NCBI RefSeq assembly: GCF_009905375.1
Contig: NW_027418076.1
Coordinates: 42,754 to 106,753, forward strand
Source: Apium graveolens
Taxonomy: Eukaryota > Streptophyta > Magnoliopsida > Apiales > Apiaceae
Direction: 5' to 3'
DNA: 64,000 nt
Position 1 is the stretch's first letter. Each line of letters opens with the position of its first letter. Below, in pieces: positions 45,445-57,689 of the stretch. The notes below the pieces were generated by a model, which saw nothing but the letters and a program-made list of their open reading frames with translations, did no database searches and was not told where the DNA came from. The position numbers and the translations under genes were made by a program.

Positions 45445-46240
45445 TCACCTCCTGCCTTTGCGCTCTGTGCTTCTTTGGTTTCTACACTCGGCTGCGAAGT
45501 GTCCATATATCCCATAATTATAACATTGAACTCTGCTTTTGTCTCGAGTTCTTCTTCTTCTCTGGCTTCCTCCTGTGTCATTGTCATTTCTGTTCGCTCT
45601 CTGCCACTCCTCCTTGGTAAGTAACAACTTCGTGTCTTCACTTTCACTACTGATCCATTCTTCTTTGCTAAGGAGTAGTTTACTCCCATTTGCTTCAGTT
45701 TTTCCTTTCAATCTTTCTTCATGTGCTTTAAGAGAAGCAAACGCTTCTTCCACCATGATCTTGTCCAAATCCCCAAATTGTTCAATAGTGGACGTGATCT
45801 GAAGGAATTTTGGTGGTACTGATCTACGTACTTTTTTTACTACATAAGATTCAGACACTACTTCTCCCAATACCCTTATATTGGTTCCCAGCCCATTTAG
45901 CCTCATACAAAAGTCATTTACTAGCTCACTTTCTTTCATACTAAGTGATTCAAAATCTGCCTTCATCATTGTATCCTGGCCGCCTTGACACGATCAGCTC
46001 CTTGACACATTATTTTGAGTGCATCCCATACCTCCTTGGATGTCTTTTTTGCTGTGAGAGAGAGCAACATTTCTTCTGGTATAGCATGGTATATCATGGC
46101 CAACGCTCCCTTATCCACTATATCGTCGATTGCTACACTGGGATCGCTAGGTTCCACTGCATCTCACAACCCATGTGCGTGAATGAACACCATCACTTTT
46201 ATCGCCTAAGTTATGAAATTTTCCTTTTTTTGTGTTGGGT
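45445..46240 (-). pseudogene. Copia gag (UBN2 type), broken
   Basis: Frames across 46240-45445 read AIKVMVFIHAHGL, then PSDPSVAIDDIV, KTSKEVWDALKI, ESELVNDFCMRL, and VVKKVRRSVPPKF, the UBN2 gag pattern. A zinc knuckle at CYNYGIYGHFAAEC has Tyr in place of the second Cys. A stop interrupts the frame near 46166 and a shift lies near 45967. Confidence 0.83.
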
Positions 46241-46677
46241 AATTCAGTCCAAACGAGCCATTCTTCACTTTGCTTATCTCTAACGTTGTCATCATTGGCA
46301 TGTACTTTAGCATTCACCTTGCACCACACTCTGATACCAAATCTAGGATTCTTACCTGCAATCTTATATGTATTTTAAGTGTATAATCTATAAAACTGAG
46401 AAAAGAATGTAAACACACTGTACATGCACGTGCAAGACCCATAGTTTATTAATGACTCTGGTCAAAGATATAAAGACTTACAAACGTTAAAATGCTAGAA
46501 AAAAGGAACAGAAAAGGAAAACTCCTGGAGCACTACAACCACTACACTCGATCCTATAAAAACTCAACTGCTAGCACGACTCGGTCTCACACGACCAGTT
46601 CAATGGCTAAGACTTTCAGACAAACTAAAATAGATAATTTATTACTAACAAAATTCAGATTAAAAGCTAACATTTCT

Positions 46678-47015
46678 CACAGCTTCTTGTAAAATGGTGA
46701 GGTTTTTGGAGAGATTATTCCTTAACTGCGCCTCCAACAAGGGGATCCTATTTTTCTTTGTATTTTTATGTGTAGAGGGGTTGAGTAAGGAAAAACGAGG
46801 ATTGGGATTGATTCATGAGTGTGTTATTTTTCGAGATGCTCACCCTATATCTCACCTTTTGTTCGTAAATGACGGTAACTTTTTCTTTGATGCATCAGAG
46901 GTAGAGGCCTTCACTATAAAGAGATTATGTGTAGGTATGAACTTATGTCAGGGAAAACTGCTGTCAATTTTAACAAGTCCATCATTGGTTTTACTCTAAA
47001 TAGGGGAATAGAGGT
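46678..47015 (+). pseudogene. L1-type LINE RT fragment, right part
   Basis: Continues 44618 in the same order: NGEVFG, then QGDPIFLFVFLCVEGLSK, GLIHECV, ISHLLFVNDGNFFF (the family's FADD is changed to FVND) and FNKSIIGF. With two catalytic Asp positions altered and stops upstream, it is dead. Confidence 0.84.
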
Positions 47016-49244
47016 AGTAAAGATTACAATTTAACAAAATAAGATAATAATTCTAAAGAGTAATCAATAAATTTAACAAATATTTTTATTTTTTAAAAGA
47101 GAGAAAAGATAGAACATTCACATCACAAGGTAAGAAAAGAGTACAAAAAGATGTCTATATATAAATTTGACTAACAAGATAAATAAGGAAAATTTAAAAT
47201 CTAAACAGCCCTATAAAATGATTATGAATTGGTACTCATAATTTCAAACATTAAAAACAGATAGTAAAGAGATTCATATGAAGAGGTGTAGATGGCATAA
47301 AAGAATAATAATTTTGCCAATGGATGAATAGGGAAAAAAGAGATAATTTTAACATAAGGGAAGAGGACAAGAATTCACATCAGGAGATACACACAAAAAA
47401 CTTTAACTAAAAGGGTAACAATTTAAAATTCTATGCACCACTATATTTAAAAAATATATAATAATTAAAATAGAGAAGGTAAAGAATAAGAAATTACTAA
47501 TCAAGAACTAAAAACATATGGGCAATATATGCAACAATTGTACCCCTTTGTATAAGAAGCTAAAAAACAAATTAATAATTATATGTTTGGGGAGAAGTTA
47601 GCCAAATATAGTGGTGAACCATATCCATGATCACATGTAGTTTATACAACTATGACAAGCTATTAGTAAACTTGAACCAACCTAATATTTACTCACCATA
47701 GAAATGATAGTAAGATTTATTAATAAATAAAAATACATACTATTATTATTTCACAGTTTTAAAATTACCTTACAAAACTATAACTTAATTTGCATAACTA
47801 ATTAATAGAAGTTACATGTGTACTGCTTTATAAAGCAAAGCCATTATCACATCTAATTTAAAATAAATAAACCTTAACAACAAATACATGAATACATGAC
47901 TAATAATTTAGTTAACTAATAGTGTAATGCACACATTTTGGTTTAGAGACTTGTCAATAAATTTCTGGCATTTATCCATTTGAGTCAACTATAAATGGTG
48001 ATTTGATTATCCATCTCATAGTTATATCACATTTAAATTATTATTATATAACCAAATTTAATAATTAATAATTTTTTCATAAATATATACTGTCTCAACT
48101 AGTAACCGTGTTATATGAGTACTCTAGTTAGATACCCCGTTGTAACAACATTAAAAACAAGAAATTATCTCATAAAATGATTTTTGTGGTTTGTATTGTA
48201 CAATCAAAATTAACTTTGACATTTTTGTTTGTTTTTTATATAATAGTCTTTTTTTCACTTTATCTCGTATTATTTAATATATGTTATGTATTTCTATCTC
48301 ATGTTATGTTATATTATATAGTTATATTGTGTCTACATTTTATTTTATATATAGTTTTTTGTAATTTTATGTATTTTCTTTTTATAAATAAAATTTAAAA
48401 TGAGTTTTATAAATTTTCATTATTTTTTTTTCTAAAATAATTTTTGTTTTTTTTTAATTTTATTATGTGTGGTTAATATCATTTTTAGAATGTTGTCACA
48501 TGTTCTACAATTTTGTATTCTAAAATTTCCTATATTTTATAATTTTTATTAAATAATATAAAAAAAATAATATCTCATCCATTTTTATCAACAGCGTTCT
48601 ATAACTTTTTTAGGTTTTTCAATTTTTTGTACTGTGTTGTATATTTTTTTATGTTTCTAAATTAATTTTAGTTAATATGTGTTCTATAAAAAAGTAAAAC
48701 TAATGTCATAATTGTGTACGTGTCATATGTAGACTTAAAAAAGAGGGGTGTACGTAAACTTTGTGAGTGTAGGCATATATAGTTAAGAGAACATGAGAAA
48801 TCTTAGAGCACTCCTTTTAATCCAATGGCTTAAATACATATGTATATTTATATATCTAACTTATTATTATATATTTGATCATAAATACATATATATTTTC
48901 AACAAAAAGTTTTAGTACATATGATTTAGACATTCATTTCATCATTCATTCATTCATAATTTTGTACTAAATCATACAAACATTAATAAATATATATTCA
49001 TATATAATTACACACATACAATTTATGCGTATATAATAATTTTATTAAGTGGTTAACCTTTTTGGTGTTTTTAACTTAAGTTTAAAATTTAAATACGAGA
49101 ATATATACATTATAACTATCAAAGTAGTAATTTAAACAAATGAATAACACATGATAATTAAATATAAATGTCGATATTGTATAATTTTTAATTTCACTTA
49201 AACCTCAAAAAGATACTTAATTTAATTATATTTATGTTTGAATA
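47016..49244. repeat. Segment Q, third copy
   Basis: Non-coding. It lacks the 549-bp insertion (empty site near 47570). It ends at GAATA (49240-49244), the L target site. Confidence 0.75.
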
Positions 49245-50032
49245 TGAAATAGGCCGACTTTTTTTAGACAATAAATTATACCTAAATATCAAACTAAAAC
49301 TACAAATTTTATTCATGTTTCGAATAAGTCTCAAATAAGCAATAAGCAATTTTAAATCCCAAACATAAATTGCATTATATAGCAAATTTTGAAAGAGTTC
49401 CAATATAAACATAATCACTAAAATATTATTCCAAACTAAGCTAGTCCCTGTGCCAAAAGCTTAGTATCTCAAAATTTTGTAAGTAATTAACCAAACAGCC
49501 CAGCTCGAGCCATAAATACCAGAGTTTAATAATTTCCCTTACTATGTACTAAGATATCATTAGTGTGTGATCTAGCACTCTCTAAGTATAAAAGGCTACT
49601 TCCCGAACTATATGCACAAAAATATTTTAAAATAAAGTAAAGTGTCAAGATTAACTTACCTCAGTCACTTAATGAATCCAAATATAATGCCAAATAATCC
49701 TAATTTAAATAGATGAAGCAAAACATAATTAATATATAATACCAATTATTTTAAGAATGATATGTATATAAGATGAGGCATAGTAATTGTGTCCACACAT
49801 AATATATTCTCAGTGCAAAGGTCATATAAAATTATACAACGCTTATACTAAATGTTCATCCCGACAATAAGGGAAAAATAAATAAATAAAACATGTTAGT
49901 AAACTTCTTAGACTTATAAATATTAACATATACTTATGTATACAAAAAAATATATAACTTATAAAAAAACACAATATTTGCATAATCACATTATTCCTCA
50001 AATATAATAATAATAATAATAATAATAATAGA

Positions 50033-50097
<65 letters not shown>

Positions 50098-52828
50098 ATG
50101 AGGGACAAGTGCATAAATCATTTAGTGAGAGAGGAAAGGTGTAAAGTATCTTAACAACAAAAATACCACTCCAGAAAATTCAAATTTTCATAATATGCAA
50201 AAACTAGTTTTAATTATTTATAACATAAAAATATGAATATACATTTGTAAGAACTTTCTCACATTTACCTTGCATAAAATGTAATTACACACAAATATTT
50301 ATGTACAAAATATTATGACATAACTCATGTGAAATTAATAACTAAAATTTGTTGATGTGATTACATTAGAAAATAATTTCCAAAACTAGCACATAGATAA
50401 CAAAACTTATAGACACCTATAAAATAACAAGTAAAATAAGGTGTTTAATGGTAGGTATGTAGGCAAGGCCTTTAACTATGGCACATGGACTTAAATAGCA
50501 TGGAAAGAAATTAGCAGTGTCAAAACATATATACATTCATATGGGAGCACTTAATTGTATATACAAGTCCAAGAGTGAAAATGCATGTAATATTATAAAA
50601 TATAGAATGAAGTAGAACCTACCTAGTAGGAGAGTCACTCTACAAAGAGAAAAATAAAACTAGTAAGGATTATATAGAACTATTGGTTGAACTTATTTCC
50701 TGATTTACTTTGTCTGTACTCACCCAGTATTAGAAATTCATACCCACTTTCAGTGAACACGTCTTATGAGAACTCCTACTTTTTACCCACTAATAACAAC
50801 AAACTTAAAAATTAAAACAAAAGATAATTATTATTTTTAAATGTAATTATTTTAATTTTGAAAACATATAACTCTATCAAATAAATTTTATAATTTACAA
50901 GAACAATTAATATCAATATATATAATACAAAATATTTTAATATAAAAATCTGGCATATTACATTCTACCCACCTTAAAAAAATTGGGTCACAAAATTTAA
51001 ACATGGAAAACATATTTAAATATACCAAAAATAGAAGTAGTATTTTTATAACGCACCCAACTCAACTCACACGCCACCGCTTGCTCATACCTCATAACTC
51101 AGGTCAAGCCTCACTACTCACACGTTAAACCTCCCTACTCACATGTCAAGCCCAGTCTACAATAAGCTAACCTAGGCTCTCAATACCATCTAGGCTTTGA
51201 ATACCAACTCTAATACCCGACTTTATTTAGACAATAAATTATACTTAAATATGGAACTAAAACTATAAATTTTATTAATGCTTAGAATAAATCTCATATA
51301 AGCCTACACAATTTTTTATTTCCAAACATAAATAGCATTATATGGCAAATTTTGAGAGACGCGCCTCCAATACAAAAATAATCACTAAAACATTATTTCA
51401 AAGCAAGCTCAAATCAAGTCCACCTTTAAGATGTGTCAAAAGCTAAGCACGTGAAAGTAATGAGCAAAAGAACCCAGCAAGAAAATAATTCTACACTAGT
51501 GGATCAAGTATCTTAATTTTATAAAACCAAAATTATTATCTGAAAATCCATATGACATAAAATATAACTTAATTCTGCAGCTCGCTAAGACCATAAATAC
51601 TTGGTGACACAGTATCAAAAGTTCATAATTTATGTCAATAATGGCCCTTACTAAGGTGTTATAAGTTTGTGCGCTCGCGAAACCATGATAATTAGCACTC
51701 CTACTTAGGTATGAAAGACTAGTTGTTGAACTATAAGCAATTACTAATTGGTGGGAATCCTTGTATCTAAAAAACTGTACTTCATCCATAAATTTTTATA
51801 TAAAAATAGTGCAAAAATATTTTAAATATTTTAAAATAAAGTAAAGTGTAAACAGTTAAGTTACCTCAGTCACTTCAATGAAACAAAATATAAGTGCCAA
51901 ATAAATCCTAATTTAAATAGATGAAACACAATATTTTCATAATCACATTATTCCTGAAATATAATAATAATAATAATAATAATAATCATAATAGTACATG
52001 AGGGATAAGTGCATAAATCATTTAGTGAGAGAGAAAAGGTGTAAAGTATCTTAACAACAAGTATACCATGTGATTTCGAGTCTAAAATTAATTCCAGCAA
52101 ATTCAAATTTTCTCAATATGCAAAAACTATTTTTAATTATTTACAACATAAAAATATGAATGTACATTTGTAAAAATAACTATCTCACATTTAGCTTGCA
52201 TAAAGTATAATTACACACAAATATTTACTTACAAAATACTATGACATAACTCATGTGAAATTAATAACTAAAATTTGTTGATATGATTATGTTAGAAAAT
52301 AATTACCAAAATTAGCAGATAGATAAAAAATCTTATAAACACCTATAAAATAACAATAAAATAAGGTGTTTAATGATAGCTATGTAGGCATGGTCTTTCA
52401 CAATGGCACATACACTTAAATAGCATGGAAAGAAATTAGGAGTGTTAAAACATATATACATGAAACAGGGGAACATTTAATTGTATATAAAAGTCACATA
52501 GTAAAACATGCATGTAATATTATAAAATATAGAATGAAGTAGAACGGACCTGGTAGGAGAGTCAATGTATAAAGAGAAAAATAAAACCACTAAGGATTAT
52601 ATAGAAGAGAAAACGGGGCCTGAGGACAATCTTAAGTTTGTCCCCTAAGGTTATAAAAATAGGACGTCGTTCAATATATACATATGATTCATCAATTAAT
52701 TCATGAACACGTCTCTAACCTCAAGTCTCTCCCTCCCTCAAAATCCAAAACTGTACTCCCTTAAAATCCAAATTCACCAATCATGTCTTAGTCCAATCCT
52801 AAAATTAGGAATTTTTGCATTAAATCAA

Positions 52829-54190
52829 TGGAGAACGATGAACATAGTCGGTGTATATACGAGCCTGAGGAAAAATAGCAGTTATCAGATTATGATGATT
52901 ATGAAGATGAATCACACAACTCTATTCAAGAAACAGGTTCTATCACGGATGAAGGCTGTCATGTTGATACATAAGTGCCTTGAATTGGTATGGAATTTAT
53001 TACTAGTGAAGTAGCTTACGATTTTTATAAGATTTTTCTTTGAAACAAGGATTTTCTACACGAAAATATTCATCTACTAAATCCAAAGATGGTACGGTTA
53101 TAAAGAGATATTTTGTGTGTAACAAAAAGGGCTTTAAAGGGCCTAATAAACGAGAGTTGGGGAGGGAAGTAAAATGAAAGAGAGAAACAAGAGAATTTTG
53201 TAAGGCTCATATGAATATTCATCAAACTAATGGAGTAACTTGGTGCATTAGGAGTTTTCATAAAACACATACACATCCAATGATTGATTCTCCAAAAAAG
53301 AAGGCGCATTTACGTTTACATCATAAATTATGTCACGAAGAATAGACCAAGATGACCATAGAAGAATATCATAGATGTGGAATTGGGTCGGCTAAAATTT
53401 CTCATTTGCTTAATGGATCTGGTCAGCCATCAAATAAAATTACTCTAAAACAAATTAGTGATCATCTGAGAATTAGCCAAAAAAGTAACATTGGGAGAAA
53501 GTGCGGTGTAGTTATAAAAAACGTTTTGGAGAGACAAGCACAAGATTCTCAGTTTTATTATGCAATAGAAATTGATGAGAATCACGTTTGTAGAAGCATT
53601 TTATGGGCAGATGGAAGAGCGATGAATTCATATATGTTATTTAACGATATTGTTGTGTTTGACATGACTTACAGAACTAATAGTTTTTCAATGCCGTTTG
53701 CACCATTTACGAGTGTAAATCATCATATGCAATCCACTTTGGTTGGTTGTGCCCTGTTGGTGGCTGAGCGTGAAGAGACTTTTATTTGGTTATTTGAAAA
53801 TTGGTTGAAATGTAGGTGCAATTATTATAGATCAAGATCCAGCTATCGGTAATGCAATTAAAAAGGTTTTCCCGTATACACATCATAGATTTTGTAAGTG
53901 GCATCTTGGACTACATGAGGATGAACATATTCGTTCACTTTGATCTTCGTATAATCCAGAATTTGATGAAGTCTACTGTAAATGATCAAAAAAAGTAGAA
54001 GCATCAAAGAATCGGAAATATGTTGGACTATGATGAAAGACAAATACCAACACCATTTTGAAGAGCCTCTGACAGAGAAACAAAAAAGCGAAAAGAAATC
54101 TTGGAGATGGTTAGAGACCATGCATTTGCAAAGGCATCACTGGCTGTGAGCTTATTTAGGGAAAACCTTTTTTGCAAGTACCTCTATATT
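52829..54190 (+). pseudogene. FAR1-type MULE transposase, copy 3 N-terminal and core
   Basis: ATG near 52829, an extra TAG early on, then the shared TAA about 49 codons in. FAR1 domain, then a 166-codon open stretch at 53352-53852 with TIEEYHRCGIG, ILWADGRAMNSYMLF, IVVFDMTYRTN and VNHHMQSTLVGCALL. After a frameshift it keeps IIIDQDPAI with the second Asp, and the HRFCKWHL motif that copies A and B have lost. The acceptor half of the intron and the following exon are gone; copia sequence begins at 54191. Confidence 0.87.
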
Positions 54191-55056
54191 CCATCAACTC
54201 TTTCTAGCAATAGGTATTTTCTACTCTTGGTGGACGATTTCAGCAGGGCTATGTGGGTATATATGCTCAAGACTAAGGATAAGGCTCTTGTGTGCTTTAA
54301 GAGGTTCAAGGCATTGGTCGAAAAGGAGTCAGGCGAAGCAATAAAGGTTCTCCGAACAGACAGGGGTGGCGAGTTTTGCTCAATGGAATTTAAAACTTTC
54401 TTTGAAGATATTGGTATTCTCAGACACTACACAGTCCCATATTCCCCACAGCAGAATGGGGTTGTGGAATGTCAAAATCAAACTGTAACAGCTATGGCAA
54501 GAAGCTTATTGTGTGACTGAGATATGCCATCATACATGTGGGGTGAGGATGTTAGACATGCTGTGTATTTGTTGAACCGAGTGCCTACGAAGGCAGTACA
54601 AAGGAGCAACTCCGTATGAAGCCTGGACAGAAGAAAAACCTCAGGTTGACTATCTTCGAGTTTTTGGCTGCATCTGTTACATGAAAGTTCCTAGTGTTCA
54701 CATGAAGAAACTAGACAAAAGGAGCAAGTGTGTTGTACAATTGGGAAGGGAATCCGGAACCAAAGGTTATCGTGTATATGATCCCGAGACAAACAACATA
54801 CTTGTCAATAGGGACGTGATTTTTGATGAAGCTAAGGGTTGGAAGTGGAATGAAGCAACTTCATCTGCAAACTTGTCCTCTGCATTATTTGTTATACCAA
54901 ACCACCAGGAGGAAGAATTTCAAGGTGAAAAAGGTGAACAACAGGATGGTGGTATATCTATACCAGAACCTGTGACACCCACCTCAAGCGGTACCTTTAC
55001 ACCACAAACTGTGACACCCATCTCAAGTTCCTCCGTTCAGTCACAGAATTATGATT
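54191..55056 (+). pseudogene. Copia integrase core
   Basis: Reads RYFLLLVDDFSRAMW, RTDRGGEF with the second catalytic Asp, and PQQNGVVECQNQT, where the usual ERKN is changed to ECQN; the catalytic Glu is kept. TGA at about 54518, a frameshift near 54600, then VDYLRVFGCICY, GTKGYRVYDPETN and a TAA at about 55056. The first catalytic Asp is lost by truncation. An open frame from 54101 fuses MULE DNA in a non-coding frame to this integrase; it is an accident of the join. Confidence 0.86.
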
Positions 55057-55189
55057 AAAGTGAACCCCCACAAAATTTAAGACTCATCAGCGACATATAC
55101 AACGAAACCGAGGAAGTGGAATTGGCAAACGAATTGGCTGATGAGTTTTAATTGGAATTAATGAACCTACATGCTACACACAGGCGGTA

Positions 55190-56290
55190 AAGGAACAACA
55201 CTAGAAAAATGCCATGGATTGCGAAATTGAGGCTATAGAGAAAAATGAAACATGGAGTTTGACAGACTTGCCTGAAGGTCGTCGAGCCATAGATTTGAAG
55301 TGGGTATATAAAGTAAAACGAGATATGAATGGTGAGGTGCTGAAGTACAAGGCGCGATTGGTGGCAAAGGGGTATGTACAGAAACTTGGGATTGATTTTG
55401 AAGAAGCTTTCACCCTTGTAACAAGGATGGAAATAGTTCGCATGTTGCTAGCACTTGCAACCAGAAATGTGTGGGAGGTGCACCATTAAGACGTGAAATC
55501 AGCCTTCCTTAATGGTAGACTATATGAGGATGTTTATATCAAATAACCTGAGGGATGCATAAAAGAAGGACTGGAGAAAAAGGTTTACAGGTTATATAAG
55601 GCGCTGTATGGACTTCGCCAAGCTCCACGAGCTTGGTACACACAACTAAATAAATGTCTGGAAAAGCTCAGTTTTCGTAAATGCCCTATGGAGCATGTTG
55701 TCTACACTAAAAAGGAGGGAAATGAATCACTGGTCATCGGTGTTTACGTTGATGATCTAATTTTTATAGGCACTAATGTGGGGAACATTGTTCAATTCAA
55801 AAGGCAGATGAGTCAAGAGTTCGAAATGTCTGACTTGGGTAAGTTAAGCTATTACCTCGGTATAGAGATTAAGCAAGAAAAAGGTGTCATCAAACTCAAA
55901 CAAGTTGCATATGCCAAGAAGGTTCTTGAAAGGTCTGGCTTGGATGGCTGTAATGTGGTCAAGTATCCTATGGAACCGAAGCTGGTGATGCACAAAGACG
56001 AAAATGGTAAGCCTGTTAATGCTACTGAATATAAGAGCACAGTAGCAGGATTGCGATATTTGGTTCACAGACGTCCAGATATCGCATATGCGGTTGGAGT
56101 GGTGAGTCGCTTTATGGGTAGGCCAACTGTGCTTCACCAAGGAGTTGTGAAAAGGATTTTAAGGTACGTACAGGGTACTCTAAACTACGGATTGATGTAC
56201 ACAAAGGGTCGAGGTGATTACATTTTGTCTGGTTTTTCGGACAACGATTTGGCAGGTGATATGGTGGACAGGAAAAGCATGGGAGGCATG
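55190..56290 (+). pseudogene. Copia reverse transcriptase
   Basis: Reads MDCEIEAIEKNETW, LKWVYKVKRD, YKARLVAKGY, then [21 protein letters not shown], the catalytic VYVDDLIF, SYYLGIEI, LRYLVHRRPDIAYAVG and the RNase H entry GFSDNDLAG. Stops lie at about 55201 (before MDCEIEA), 55487 (before DVKSAF) and 55543 (before PEG), each where a sense codon is expected. From 55688 the frame is open for 208 codons, up to a one-base shift near 56285. Confidence 0.9.
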
Positions 56291-56700
56291 CCTTCTATCT
56301 GGACGAGTCATTGATCACCTGGGTTTCTCAGAAGCAGAGGTGTGTAGCATTGTCTAGTTGTGAGGCTAAATTTATGTCTGCTACAGCCACTGCATGTCAA
56401 GGAATATGGCTACACCGTCTTCTGAGACAAATTGCAGATGTTCGAGCTGAACCAGTTGTGATATATATCGACAATAAATCTTCCATCGATCTAGCTAGAA
56501 ATCCGGTGTTCCATGGTCGCAGTAATCATATAGATGTGCACTACCATTTCATTACAGAATGCGTGGAGAAAGGATTGATCACCATTAAGCATGTTAGCAC
56601 ATAACATCAACGAGCAGATGTCTTGCCCAAACCCATGTCTGTGGTAAAGTTTGAAATGATGCTTGAATTGCTGGGTATTAAGAATCTTGATCATGTTTAG
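56291..56700 (+). pseudogene. Copia RNase H
   Basis: Reads ITWVSQKQRCVALSSCEAKF, the catalytic region IDNKSSIDLARNPVFHG, RSNHIDVHYHF, then a TAA in the family's HQRADVLPKP motif, and ends in GIKNLDHV. In most copia elements the motif SSCEAEF holds a Glu that is Lys here, a likely loss of an active-site residue. Confidence 0.87.
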
Positions 56701-56714
56701 ATTAAGGGGGAACA

Positions 56715-56982
56715 TGTTGGATTATTTATTTAATCTAAATATAGTTTATTTATTTGCTTTTATTTGTTGAATAAGTATGTTGCACAGATGTGGGTGTTTG
56801 CACTAGAATAGGTCTTTAGTTGTTATCGAAACAGTGGGAGTAGTTCCTGTTTTATAGGGACTTTCAGTAGTTTATATTCTTCTCATGTATTCTGTTTAAC
56901 TTTATCTCTTCAATGTAAGCAAGTTTTCCATTCAATAACTCTAGAAGCAAGCTAAGCGTGCATTTTGATTCTTGGTAAACCA
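56715..56982 (+). repeat. 3' LTR of the truncated copia
   Basis: Starts directly after the polypurine tract with TGTTGG and ends in AACCA, after which MULE sequence (TGCAAAGTTTGAAAATGCAG) resumes. Confidence 0.8.
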
Positions 56983-57416
56983 ATGAGTGCAAAGTTTGAA
57001 AATGCAGGGCTGCTGTGCAAGCACGTTATATCTTATGAAACAAAAATTCTTCATGAAGACAATTCTTGAGAAGTATATCTTACGAAGATGGTACAAAGAT
57101 GGACACTAAGTTTCCGATACACTACTTATGAAAGGGTTATAACACGTGACTCTAAACTACAAGAATATAATAACCTCCTATAAGTTGTCCATTTTTCCCT
57201 TCCATTTGTTGGTTTACCATTTTTATATTGTGAAGTTTGCAGATGCTGGACAAATGAATACCCTGAAAAATAGTTCTATTATTAGTTGTTTTTCTATAGT
57301 AGTTGTGAGTGTATTATATAAGGGATGATTAGAGAGACGTGTGCTTATATATACATACTCGTATTCTTATAACCTGAGGAGACAACCGTGAGGTTTTCCT
57401 CACGCCCCATTTTCTC
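56983..57416 (+). pseudogene. MULE copy 3, SWIM remnant and right inverted repeat
   Basis: Resumes within the SWIM finger (AKFENAGLLCKHV; one base lost shortly after), then the tail frame also seen at 99-290 and 36780-36988, and the right inverted repeat. Confidence 0.82.
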
Positions 57417-57689
57417 TATTTAGATTTTATTTTGTGTATGTACTCACCCATTATTTGAAATTCATACCCACCTTCACTGAACACGTGTTATCTCTACTCC
57501 TACTTTTTAGCCACTAATAACAACAAACTTAAAAATTAAAACCACATATAATTATTATTTTTATATGCAATCATTTTAATTTTCAAAACATATAATCTAT
57601 CAAATATATTTTATAATATACAAGAACAGTTAATATTAATATATAAAATACAAAATAATTTAATATAAAATCTGTGATATTATAGAATA

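Larger units (their letters stand above)
44619..46677 (-). mobile_element. Small Ty1/copia element, gag and protease only
   Basis: The element spans 44624-46672, flanked by TTTCT on both sides and sitting inside the L1 fragment. LTRs of 330 bp (44624-44953) and 331 bp (46342-46672). The primer site TGGTATCAGAG (46329-46339) is two bases from the 5' LTR, and the tract GGGGGAGAA (44954-44962) lies at the 3' LTR. The internal 1.39 kb holds only gag and the start of protease; integrase, RT and RNase H are missing, so movement would need enzymes from elsewhere. On the minus strand both LTRs end in GA rather than CA. Confidence 0.9.
54191..56982 (+). mobile_element. 5'-truncated Ty1/copia element with 3' LTR
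   Basis: Begins inside the integrase core and runs through RT and RNase H to a polypurine tract (AAGGGGGAACA) and a 268-bp LTR (56715-56982, TGTTGG...ACCA). Gag, protease and 5' LTR are missing. Comparing the MULE at 36220-36685 shows that roughly 465 bp of host sequence is missing too. Base composition is less AT-rich than the flanks. Confidence 0.88.
52598..57425 (+). mobile_element. MULE copy 3, carrying a copia fragment
   Basis: Spans 52607-57416. Left duplication TATATAGAA; the right reads TATTTAGAT, with two changes. The inverted repeats match those of copy 2, with more even pairing because the right end here has an extra block (CTCACGGTTGTC on its minus strand) absent from copy 2. The transposase is split by copia sequence at 54191-56982. 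Confidence 0.87.
49245..57689 (-). mobile_element. Element L, copy 3, complete, split by the MULE
   Basis: The only copy with both ends in view. Left LTR 49245-50962 (1,718 bp), internal 50963-51208, right LTR 51209-52606 plus 57417-57684. GAATA flanks it at 49240-49244 and 57685-57689. There is no coding frame. Its left LTR has a TAA array at 49998-50096. Without the MULE it would be about 3.6 kb, nearly all LTR, like the LARD or TRIM-type non-autonomous elements, though it fits neither usual size range. Confidence 0.83.

Noticed and set aside
45303..45802. Plus-strand frames of 105 and 87 codons
   Set aside because: Antisense shadows of the copia gag and protease on the minus strand.
54101..54520. 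139-codon frame, an apparent transposase-integrase fusion
   Set aside because: The MULE part is read in a non-coding frame; the true transposase frame there reads HHW..AYLGKTFFA. It is a chance product of the insertion.
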